Positions 1 to 6,724 of a stretch of DNA of 10,607 bases are shown piece after piece (position 1 is the stretch's first letter; each line of letters begins with the position of its first letter). Source of the DNA: JBHHXG01 sp046756985 (GTDB lineage: Bacteria; Pseudomonadota; Zetaproteobacteria; Mariprofundales; Mariprofundaceae); NCBI GenBank assembly GCA_046756985.1, contig JBHHXG010000055.1, positions 1 to 10,607 of the forward strand, read 5' to 3'. The notes under the pieces were generated by a model, which saw only the letters and a list, made by a program, of their open reading frames with translations, did not search any database and was not told the origin of the DNA. Position numbers and translations under genes: made by a program.

Positions 1-1142
1 GCCTCCAGCACTTCGTCGCGGGGCAGTTGTTTTGGCGCAGGCTCGAGCATGTCTGCAGCGTGGTGTCCGATGGGTACATACCAGCCTTCGCCGGGCCTTG
101 TTGAAAAGGACAGGCCAACCAGTTCAGCGTCATGACAGGCAAGCGATATCGTTTCCGTATCCACTGCGATGAGATCGGCCGACTTGAGCGCAGCCACTAA
201 TTGTTTCAGCGCGACTTCATTGTCCACAAGTCTGTCATTGCGCTGGTCATACGTAATTTCCTGATTGCCGGCTGTGGCATTTTCTTTTGTTGGCTGTCCG
301 CTGAATTCTTCCAGCAGTCGTTTGAACTCAAGTTCGGAGAATATTTTGGCAAGTTTCTTGCGGTCGGGAGGCTGGGCGGCCAGTTCATCGAGCAGCTTGC
401 CGACAGGAGCCTGTTCGTTTAGTGCCACCAAGCGGTAGGACAGGCGTGCATCATCTGCATAGTTGACCAGATTCGCGCGGCGTTTTTTCTGTTTGATCTC
501 CGGTGCATGCGCCAGCACGCCTTCAAGGTCGCCATATGTACCAAGCAATTCTACCGCGATTTTCGGCCCGATGCCGGGCACGCCCGGAATGTTGTCGGAT
601 GAATCACCGGCAAGTGACAGCAGATCATGAATGCGCTCCGGTTCCACACCCCATTTTTCCTTTACGGCAGCTGCATCGTATTCCACATTCTTCATCGTAT
701 CGAGCATATGCACGTGCTTGCCTACAAGCTGCATCAGATCCTTGTCCGATGAGACGATGGTGACTTTCCAGTTTTTAGATTCCGCCTGCCGGGCCAATGT
801 GGCGATGACGTCGTCAGCTTCGAAATGATCGAGACAGATCAACGGGAAACGGAAGGCTTCGGTTACTTCGAAGACATGCGGCCATTGCACGGCCAGATCT
901 TCCGGCATGGGTGGGCGATGCGCCTTGTATTCGGGGTAAATATCGTTGCGGAAAGTACTGCCCTTCGGATCAAAGGCGACGGCGATATGGGTGGGCTTTA
1001 GCCTGTCCAGCACGCTTCTGAGCATCTGTACATAACCAAAAACGGCATTGGTCGGCTTACCCTTCGAATTAGTGAGTTGACGGATGGCATGAAAGGCGCG
1101 GAACACATAATTGGGTCCGTCGATCAGTACGAGATGGGGCAT
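1..1142 (-). CDS. polA: DNA polymerase I, N-terminal part (runs off left edge)
   Basis: This is the first 380 codons of DNA polymerase I, the repair and Okazaki-fragment polymerase. The reading frame is open to the window edge, so the polymerase domain lies outside. Residues about 1-280 are the 5'-3' nuclease domain: LIDG at 6-9, the AFDPKGSTFR block near 56-65, EADD at 108-111, SSDKD at 131-135, and the helix-hairpin-helix stretch DSSDNIPGVPGIG at 180-192, all with the expected metal-binding acidic residues. After a short linker, VDTET at 327-331 is the Exo I motif of the 3'-5' proofreading domain (D328 and E330, matching D355 and E357 of the E. coli enzyme). Proofreading is therefore probably active, though the later Exo motifs are not in view. 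The ATG is preceded by AGGGA at a spacing of 8. yaaA ends 13 bp upstream on the same strand, so the two are probably co-transcribed. Confidence 0.97.
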   Translation of the reverse strand, partial: MPHLVLIDGPNYVFRAFHAIRQLTNSKGKPTNAVFGYVQMLRSVLDRLKPTHIAVAFDPKGSTFRNDIYPEYKAHRPPMPEDLAVQWPHVFEVTEAFRFPLICLDHFEADDVIATLARQAESKNWKVTIVSSDKDLMQLVGKHVHMLDTMKNVEYDAAAVKEKWGVEPERIHDLLSLAGDSSDNIPGVPGIGPKIAVELLGTYGDLEGVLAHAPEIKQKKRRANLVNYADDARLSYRLVALNEQAPVGKLLDELAAQPPDRKKLAKIFSELEFKRLLEEFSGQPTKENATAGNQEITYDQRNDRLVDNEVALKQLVAALKSADLIAVDTETISLACHDAELVGLSFSTRPGEGWYVPIGHHAADMLEPAPKQLPRDEVLE

Positions 1143-1155
1143 CGTAACTTTCCCT

Positions 1156-1923
1156 TTAGCCCCGGGTAAGGACCCATGTGTCGTCGGTGGAAAGGTCGGC
1201 GTTGAAAGCATAATCGTCATGGCCAAAGCTCTTGATAGCCTCGGGGTCAGAAAGGTGGTTTTCGATGATATAACGGCTCATCAGGCCACGCGCCCGTTTG
1301 GCATGGATACCAACCACTTTATAGCTATCACCCTTTCTTTCTTTGAACACCGGCGTGATGATACGGCCATTCAACTGCTTTGGCTGAATCGCTCTGAAAT
1401 ACTCATGGGATGCAAGATTGATTAATACATCGTCGCCCTGGGCTTCAAGAGCCTTGTTCAGGGATGCCGTGATCATCGGTCCCCAGAAATCATACAGGTT
1501 TCTCCCCCGATCAGTGGCCAGGCTGGTTCCCATCTCCAGGCGGTAAGGTTGCATCAGGTCCAGCGGCCGCAACAGTCCATACAGGCCGGATAGAATGCGC
1601 AGATGCTGTTGCGCGAAGTCCAGATCGCCTTCATGCAGTGAGTCGGCATCGAGCCCCTGATAGACATCGCCTCTGAAGGTAAATATCGCCTGCCTGGCAT
1701 TATCCGGGGCGAATGGCGTGTGCCAGCACTGGTAGCGATCCACATTTAAATCAGCAAGTTTCAGGCTGATGTTCATCAGGTTCGCGATTTCAAAGCTGTC
1801 CATATTCCGTAATATCTCAATCAACACCTGTGACTGCTCTAAAAAGTCTGGTTGCGTGAATGACGGGCTCTGAAGCGGGTGTTCAAAATCAAGCTTCTTG
1901 GCAGGTGAAATTACAATCAGCAC
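1156..1923 (-). CDS. yaaA: Peroxide stress protein YaaA (DUF328 family)
   Basis: The 255-residue product matches the YaaA/DUF328 family in length (about 258 in E. coli) and in its hallmark blocks: the start LIVISPAKKLDF, the ANLMNISLKLADLN region near 47-60, FTFRGDVYQGLDA near 81-93, LRILSGLYGLLRPLD near 108-122, and NLASHEYF near 168-175. It is soluble, with no signal peptide or membrane segment. In E. coli, YaaA is induced by OxyR during peroxide stress, lowers unincorporated iron and so limits Fenton damage to DNA; whether that holds here is inferred. The start is GTG, supported by AGGAG 8 nt upstream. An overlapping ATG three bases earlier is in another frame. It sits just upstream of polA, a sensible pairing of oxidative-damage prevention with DNA repair. 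No OxyR or Fur site was recognised upstream. Confidence 0.95.
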   Translation of the reverse strand: MLIVISPAKKLDFEHPLQSPSFTQPDFLEQSQVLIEILRNMDSFEIANLMNISLKLADLNVDRYQCWHTPFAPDNARQAIFTFRGDVYQGLDADSLHEGDLDFAQQHLRILSGLYGLLRPLDLMQPYRLEMGTSLATDRGRNLYDFWGPMITASLNKALEAQGDDVLINLASHEYFRAIQPKQLNGRIITPVFKERKGDSYKVVGIHAKRARGLMSRYIIENHLSDPEAIKSFGHDDYAFNADLSTDDTWVLTRG

Positions 1924-2097
1924 GCATGGCTCTCCTGTTCTTGAGGAATGGGACAGCTGAGCATAGCTGCGGCGGGTTTTCGTTACCAGTTGCTATGGCA
2001 CGCGCACAGTCATTTTCAGCTGCTTTCATGTATTGGCGACATAGAAGTATGGCCGGGTCTCTTGTCATTTTTGTTGCGCGGTGCCATCTTTACTTGC
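1924..2097. promoter_or_regulatory. Divergent yaaA/ribD intergenic region
   Basis: This 174-bp gap lies between leftward yaaA and rightward ribD and should carry both promoters. On the plus strand TTGTCA (2062-2067, five of six consensus bases) is followed after 17 bp by a poor CATCTT (2085-2090); transcription from it would begin about at the ribD ATG. On the minus strand a weak TATGCT near the yaaA end is the best -10 candidate, without a clear -35. The frame of ribD is open back to 1948, but those extra 50 codons do not resemble the family. No FMN riboswitch was recognised. Confidence 0.35.
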
Positions 2098-3192
2098 ATG
2101 GCAGACACTGGGGCGGCACTCGACGAAAGGTGGATGAAGCGAGCGATTCAGCTCGCCAAGAAGGGAATCGGAACAACGCATCCGAATCCACGTGTTGGCG
2201 CCGTCATCGTAAACAATGCCGTTGTCGCCGCTGAAGGCTGGCATCAAAGTCCCGGCGATCTTCATGCCGAGGCCGTTGCGATGGAAAAGGCCGGCCATGC
2301 AGCACGGGGGGGGACGCTTTATGTCACCCTGGAGCCTTGTGCAGCACGTGGCCGCACACCTGCCTGTACCGACGCCATACTAAGGGCCGGCATCCGGAGA
2401 GTTGTTTTCGCATCATCTGATCCGAACCCGAAAATGGCCGGCGGCGGTTCGATTCTCGAAAACTATGGTGTGGAAGTGCAGGCCGGATGCATGAAAAAAG
2501 AGGCAGATGAGCTGAACCGGCCCTTTTTTCACTATATTCGTACAGGCAGACCATATATCACGGCCAAGGCGGCCATTTCGCTGGATGGAAAACTGGCAAC
2601 GCATAAGCGGCATTCACAATGGATTTCAGGTGAGCAGGCACGTAAGCATGCGCACAAGCTCAGAGGGGAAAGCGACGCCATCATCATTGGCGCCGGAACA
2701 TTGTTGCATGACAATCCATCTCTGACGGTGCGAGATGCGAAAGTGCTGGGTAAGGCCCCCCTGCGTGTGGTGCTGTGTTTTGAAACTCCGCCATTCCAAC
2801 CTGACTGCAAATTACTGGATGATAGTGCACCTACGAGGTTTTACGTACGCAGCCTGAACGATCATACGCCAAAATGGCGTGATGCGGGCATTCAGGTTGG
2901 CCGGGCGAGCAGCCTGGCCGGCGTGCTCAAGCATCTGGCCGGAGACGGGTGCCTTGATATTTTGCTTGAAGGCGGCGGCCAGTTGCATGGCGCCTTTCTC
3001 GAAGCCGGATTTAGCGATGAATTGGTGCTATATCAGGCACCTATTCTCATCGGCGGTTCGGATGCCATCAATCTGTGGCATGGCACAGGCGCAGAGCGCG
3101 TCGACCGTGCAATCACGCTGGATAATGTTATCCGCCGCAAACTCGGCGAAGACCAGATGATCAGGGGAAAGATTATTTACCCGGATTCCTGA
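2098..3192 (+). CDS. ribD: Bifunctional riboflavin biosynthesis deaminase/reductase RibD
   Basis: The product (364 residues; E. coli RibD has 367) carries out steps two and three of riboflavin synthesis: deamination of the GTP-derived pyrimidine, then NADPH-dependent reduction of its ribose. Residues 1-146 form the zinc deaminase domain: HPNPRVGAVIV at 28-38, HAE at 56-58 with H56 as zinc ligand and E58 as catalytic base, and EPC...GRTPAC at 79-90 giving zinc ligands C81 and C90. DPNPKMAGGG follows at 108-117. Residues 150-364 form the reductase domain, with KAAISLDGK at 157-165, WISGEQAR at 175-182, IIGAGTLLHDNPSLTVR at 196-212 and LLEGGGQLHGAF at 289-300. The ATG at 2098 is chosen because family similarity begins there; an in-frame ATG at 1948 would add 50 unrelated residues. 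No good ribosome site precedes it. Other rib genes do not follow; comEC does, 23 bp on. A run of eight G lies at codons 70-72. Confidence 0.95.
   Translation: MADTGAALDERWMKRAIQLAKKGIGTTHPNPRVGAVIVNNAVVAAEGWHQSPGDLHAEAVAMEKAGHAARGGTLYVTLEPCAARGRTPACTDAILRAGIRRVVFASSDPNPKMAGGGSILENYGVEVQAGCMKKEADELNRPFFHYIRTGRPYITAKAAISLDGKLATHKRHSQWISGEQARKHAHKLRGESDAIIIGAGTLLHDNPSLTVRDAKVLGKAPLRVVLCFETPPFQPDCKLLDDSAPTRFYVRSLNDHTPKWRDAGIQVGRASSLAGVLKHLAGDGCLDILLEGGGQLHGAFLEAGFSDELVLYQAPILIGGSDAINLWHGTGAERVDRAITLDNVIRRKLGEDQMIRGKIIYPDS
2306..2313 (+). repeat. Eight-G homopolymer within ribD
   Basis: Eight consecutive G bases span codons 70-72 of ribD (Arg-Gly-Gly), between the HAE motif and the second zinc-binding motif. 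A one-base slip would remove the rest of the enzyme. The frame is intact as given. Confidence 0.9.
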
Positions 3193-3215
3193 CATAAAAT
3201 AATAATGAATATGGC

Positions 3216-5633
3216 ATGCCAGAACTGAGACAGATTCCACTGTTGTTTCCCGCAGGCGGTTTTGTCATTGGTCTGGCAATCGCTCGGGTGGAGGCACTCC
3301 ATATATATGCCTCCATCGGACTGGCCTTGGTCCTGATGGTGTTGTTTGGAGTCAGGATCATGCGCGGCTTTTCTGTTGCCCTGATCATGGGCCTTCTCTG
3401 GGGTGGCATCAGTCTGTTCTGGGATGCCCGCCAGATTGCCGTTGAAGACACATGGTTGCATGGGCCGACAATGGTTACGGCCAGGGTTGAATCAGTCCAG
3501 AGCACATCTTCCTATACGCGATTGCGATTGACGCAAATACTGCGTCATGACGGAGCCTCGCTTGCCGGCAAGGCAGATTTGTATATCTACGATACTTCTG
3601 CATCTGGATTTCGGGTCGGTAATGTTATTTCTGCAACAGCACGCTGGCATACGCCTCGCAATCGGCTGAACCCCGGTGGGTTCGATTATCAGGCCTATTG
3701 TTTTGACCGCCACATTGCCCTGATCGGCAGTGCGCGCAGCACAGTAAATGTGATGGATTCGGATGTAAGCCTGCTGGAAGACTGGCGGCAGGACATTCGC
3801 AATGCACTGACTGGCCTGCCGGATGCCAGAGGTGGGATTATCAGAGCTCTTTTGCTTGCTGATCGCAGCCATATTCCCATTGATGTCGAAGAGGCCTTCG
3901 CCGCCAGTGGCGCTGCCCATTTGCTGGCAATTTCCGGCCTGCATGTCGGTATGGCGGCTGGCTGGCTGTTTGTCCTGTGCTGGTGCTTGCTGACGTGCCG
4001 GGAAGCATGGATTGTGAATCTCCCGGTGCGCGCGATCTGTCTGCTTGCGGGTGTGTTTGCCGCCGGATTTTATGCCACGCTTGCCGGCTGGCCGTTGCCC
4101 GCCCAACGGGCGGTGCTGATGCTTGCCGCCGCTGCGCTTGCATGGTGGCTGCAGGCAAGGGTGTCACCATTAAACAGCATGTGCGCAGCATTGATTCTGA
4201 TCCTGTGCATTGATCCGCAGGCAGTGACATCGATTTCTCTGTGGATGTCTTTTCTTGCTACATCGGCACTACTGCTATGGGCCGGTGGCAGCAATTGGTC
4301 CGGAAAGTGGCGACTCGAAATATGGCAAATCGGAGCATGGCTTAAGGCGCTGTTCTGGGTCAGTGCTATTGCAACACTGGCGACCCTGCCGCTGGTTGCC
4401 GACGTATTTGGCCGTTTGCCGGTCTACAGCCTGCTGGCGAATATATTGCTGGTGCCGCTGTATGGCCTGCTTGTGCTGCCACTGGCCCTGCTGGGAGAGA
4501 TCGCTGCCATTTCCGGCCTGTACGAGGGGACGGAAATGCTGCTGCGATACTCAGGAGCGGCCGTGGCGTGGGGGAATCAGTTTCTGTTGTGGCTGCATCA
4601 TTATCCATTGGGCAATGTGTGGATTCCGGATGTGCCTTTGTGGGCGGGTCTGGCTTACGTCTTCGGTATGATGATTGCCGGTCTGTTGTTATGGAAAGGG
4701 CAGCGCTTTCAGGCGGCAATTTGTACTGCATCGGTGCTGGCTCTTTATGCTGGCCTGACAGTATTCGAGACTGACCGAGGCCATCCCGAGTGGGTTGTAT
4801 GGGATGTGGGTCAGGGGGCGGCATCCAGCCTGTTGTTGCCTGATAACAAGGTGATGGTGGTGGACGTTCCTGGCCGACGCGGCAGCCGCTTTAATGGCGG
4901 CACGTCGGTGGCAGCAGGTCTGCGTGCGCTTGGCGCTACACATGTGGATGTGCTGGTGCTGAGCCATGCCCAGTCCGATCATATGGGCGGGGCGTTGCGG
5001 CTGCTGGACAGGGTCAACCATATCGAAGAGTTGTGGCTTTCCGAGGTTCCCCAGAATCATGCCGATATACGAATTCAGCAGCTTGTACAGCGAATCCGGC
5101 GGCAGGGCGGGAAGGTGCGCTGGCTGGCGCAAGGACGGCAGTTGCGATTTGGTGATGCCTTGATTCGGGTGCTGTGGCCGCCCGGCGGATATGCGCCGGC
5201 AAATGATAACAATGATTCACTGGTGCTTTCGGTCAGGTTGGCGAACGGTTTCCATCTTCTGATGCCGGGCGATATCGAAGCAGATGTGGAGCGCCGTCTG
5301 TTGCATGACGGGCTTGATGCACATGACGCCATACTGGTTCCACATCACGGCAGCCGGACATCCAGCACGCCTGCGCTGGTTCGGCAGGTGAATCCAGCGA
5401 TGGCTATCATGCAGACTGGATATGAAAACCGCTATGGTTTCCCAAAACCTGATATTGTGGCACGGTACAGAAAAGCGGGCGCTGCAGTATGGAACAGTGT
5501 GGCTGGGGCTGTCCATGTGCGCTGGGCTGGCTCGGAAGCTTCCATTACGGCTGCGCCGGAAGTTCGACAGTTCCAATCCGAGAGGGCTACGAAGCGGGAA
5601 TACGCATTGCAGTGGTGGCAGTCACACCTATAA
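3216..5633 (+). CDS. comEC: ComEC/Rec2 family DNA internalisation protein
   Basis: An 805-residue inner-membrane protein of the ComEC/Rec2 family, the channel that carries single-stranded DNA into the cytoplasm during natural transformation. All three expected parts are present. Residues about 1-200 have membrane helices followed by a DUF4131/OB-like soluble segment. Residues about 200-510 are the polytopic Competence domain, with the signature LLAISGLHVG (ISGLH at 239-243). Residues about 525-790 are a metallo-beta-lactamase-like domain with WDVGQG (D530), SHAQSDHMGG (H584, D588, H589), an MPGDIE block and PHHGS (H710, H711). The middle His of the classical HxHxDH motif is Gln586, as is common for ComEC, where this position varies. 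The gene is full length and uninterrupted, so it is probably functional. It starts 23 bp after ribD without a recognisable ribosome site. Other competence genes (comEA, pilus genes) are not in the window. Confidence 0.95.
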   Translation: MPELRQIPLLFPAGGFVIGLAIARVEALHIYASIGLALVLMVLFGVRIMRGFSVALIMGLLWGGISLFWDARQIAVEDTWLHGPTMVTARVESVQSTSSYTRLRLTQILRHDGASLAGKADLYIYDTSASGFRVGNVISATARWHTPRNRLNPGGFDYQAYCFDRHIALIGSARSTVNVMDSDVSLLEDWRQDIRNALTGLPDARGGIIRALLLADRSHIPIDVEEAFAASGAAHLLAISGLHVGMAAGWLFVLCWCLLTCREAWIVNLPVRAICLLAGVFAAGFYATLAGWPLPAQRAVLMLAAAALAWWLQARVSPLNSMCAALILILCIDPQAVTSISLWMSFLATSALLLWAGGSNWSGKWRLEIWQIGAWLKALFWVSAIATLATLPLVADVFGRLPVYSLLANILLVPLYGLLVLPLALLGEIAAISGLYEGTEMLLRYSGAAVAWGNQFLLWLHHYPLGNVWIPDVPLWAGLAYVFGMMIAGLLLWKGQRFQAAICTASVLALYAGLTVFETDRGHPEWVVWDVGQGAASSLLLPDNKVMVVDVPGRRGSRFNGGTSVAAGLRALGATHVDVLVLSHAQSDHMGGALRLLDRVNHIEELWLSEVPQNHADIRIQQLVQRIRRQGGKVRWLAQGRQLRFGDALIRVLWPPGGYAPANDNNDSLVLSVRLANGFHLLMPGDIEADVERRLLHDGLDAHDAILVPHHGSRTSSTPALVRQVNPAMAIMQTGYENRYGFPKPDIVARYRKAGAAVWNSVAGAVHVRWAGSEASITAAPEVRQFQSERATKREYALQWWQSHL

Positions 5634-5634
5634 T
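5607..5634 (+). promoter_or_regulatory. Candidate promoter for exbB-exbD-lysC
   Basis: A perfect TATAAT (5629-5634) overlaps the comEC stop codon. A weak TTGCAG (5607-5612, three of six consensus bases) lies 16 bp upstream of it. Transcription would begin near 5641, leaving a leader of about 50 nt that contains the strong exbB ribosome site and a 6-bp inverted pair (5646-5651 with 5669-5674). No Fur box overlaps it. Confidence 0.45.
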
Positions 5635-5680
5635 CAGCCGGATTCATCAGCAGGTCTGTACCAGCCAAGCTGATCAGAAC

Positions 5681-5685
5681 GGAGG
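5681..5685 (+). promoter_or_regulatory. Ribosome binding site fixing the GTG start of exbB
   Basis: GGAGG lies 5 nt before the GTG at 5691. It is the strongest Shine-Dalgarno sequence in the window and decides this non-ATG start; the next in-frame ATG (codon 12) lies inside the first membrane segment. Confidence 0.85.
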
Positions 5686-5690
5686 CACTT

Positions 5691-6296
5691 GTGTTTGAGT
5701 TTATCCATCAGGGCGGCCTGGTCATGTATGTCATACTGGGCGCGTCCATTCTGGCATTGACCATCATCTTTGAGCGCAGCTGGAGTCTGCGCCGCTCGGT
5801 TGTTATTCCGATAAAAGATGTAGAAGCCATTGAAACTGCGGTGCGTGCGAATGATGTGGACGGCGCCATGCAGGTTTGCCGTGCCAATAATACGGCAATG
5901 AGCAGAATATTGTGGGTGGCATTGAAAAACCGCGGCGTGAAACGCGGCGTGATGAAGGAGATTCTTGAGGAAACCGGTCGCCAGGAAGTTGCCCATCTCG
6001 AACGCTTTATTGGTGTGCTCGGCGTGATTGCGGCGATTGCACCACTCTTAGGCCTGCTGGGCACGGTGATTGGCATGATTGAAGTATTTCAGCAGATATC
6101 GCTGCAGGGTGTTGGCAAGGCCGATGTGTTGGCAGGCGGTATTTCCAAGGCATTGAATACGACGGCGGCAGGCCTTTCGATTGCCATTCCAGCGTTGGTG
6201 GCATATCGGTTGTTTGACGCCAAGGTCAACCATTTTGTCATTGAAATCGAGCAGCATGCGCTTCGTTTCGTGGAGTTGCTTATGGGCGAACGCTGA
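5691..6296 (+). CDS. exbB: MotA/TolQ/ExbB proton channel family protein
   Basis: A 201-residue inner-membrane protein of the ExbB/TolQ family, the proton-channel scaffold that with ExbD powers TonB-dependent outer-membrane transport (or, as TolQ, envelope integrity). Three membrane segments fit the family: about 10-28, 106-131 and 157-175, with a cytoplasmic loop between the first two. The signature APLLGLLGTVIGMIEVF at 117-133 and ALNTTAAGLSIAIPALVAYR at 154-173 are typical and include the conserved pore threonines. The start is GTG with GGAGG 5 nt upstream. Its stop overlaps the ATG of exbD by one base, so the two are probably translationally coupled. No tonB, tolA or receptor gene is in the window, so the client system is unknown. 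The length and the ExbD partner favour ExbB over TolQ, but only moderately. Confidence 0.93.
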   Translation: MFEFIHQGGLVMYVILGASILALTIIFERSWSLRRSVVIPIKDVEAIETAVRANDVDGAMQVCRANNTAMSRILWVALKNRGVKRGVMKEILEETGRQEVAHLERFIGVLGVIAAIAPLLGLLGTVIGMIEVFQQISLQGVGKADVLAGGISKALNTTAAGLSIAIPALVAYRLFDAKVNHFVIEIEQHALRFVELLMGER

Positions 6297-6724
6297 TGCG
6301 CCTGCGCGAGCGCAAAAAGGCGGACTATATGGTGGATATTACGCCATTGGTGGATGTTGTTTTCCTGATGCTGATTTTCTTCATGGTTTCAACCAGTTTT
6401 AAGGTTTCGACCAGCCTGAAACTGGAGTTGCCTGCCAGCAAATCGCAGATGCAGGCACAGGAAGCCAAAGAGGTTACGATCAGCATTGACGAGGGGGGGC
6501 AGCTGTATGTTCAGGACGAGCCCGTCAAAGACGGTGAATTAAGGCGGCGTATTCTCAATATCAGCAAGGGTGACCCGAATATGCGTGTTGTGCTTCGCGC
6601 CGATGCCGATGCCCGCCATAAACGCGTCGTCTATGTGCTGGATACGGTGCGTGGTCTGGGTATGGGGAAGGTCGGCATTGCCACCATTCCTTCCAGCGAA
6701 AATGCCGGAGCTGCGAGTCGCTGA
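6296..6724 (+). CDS. exbD: ExbD/TolR family energy transducer
   Basis: A 142-residue partner of ExbB. It has a short basic cytoplasmic start (MRLRERKKAD), one membrane helix at about 18-34, and a periplasmic domain to the end. Asp20 in ITPLVDVVFLMLIFF is the conserved proton-carrying residue (Asp25 in E. coli ExbD). The periplasmic part has the usual VTISIDEGGQLYV and RVVLRADADARH stretches. The gene begins in TGATG at the exbB stop and ends in another TGATG that starts lysC, so it sits inside a tightly coupled three-gene unit. Only a weak ribosome site is visible, in keeping with coupling. A run of seven G occurs at 6493-6499. Confidence 0.93.
   Translation: MRLRERKKADYMVDITPLVDVVFLMLIFFMVSTSFKVSTSLKLELPASKSQMQAQEAKEVTISIDEGGQLYVQDEPVKDGELRRRILNISKGDPNMRVVLRADADARHKRVVYVLDTVRGLGMGKVGIATIPSSENAGAASR
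6493..6499 (+). repeat. Seven-G homopolymer within exbD
   Basis: Seven consecutive G bases encode part of the Glu-Gly-Gly turn at residues 66-68, in the periplasmic domain of ExbD. The frame is intact as given. Confidence 0.9.

Noticed and set aside
1111..1425. Plus-strand open frame of 104 codons across the polA/yaaA junction
   Set aside because: It is antisense to the starts and ends of two well-supported genes and resembles nothing.
1948..2097. Upstream extension of ribD to an ATG at 1948
   Set aside because: The 50 added residues are unlike RibD, and the product beginning at 2098 has the normal family length.
3492..4106. Minus-strand open frame of 204 codons within comEC
   Set aside because: It is antisense to the conserved ComEC coding sequence, with low-complexity composition and no recognisable domain.
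5646..5674. 6-bp inverted pair in the exbB leader as a riboswitch or attenuator
   Set aside because: The stem is short with a 17-nt loop and no known riboswitch core or terminator; most likely chance.
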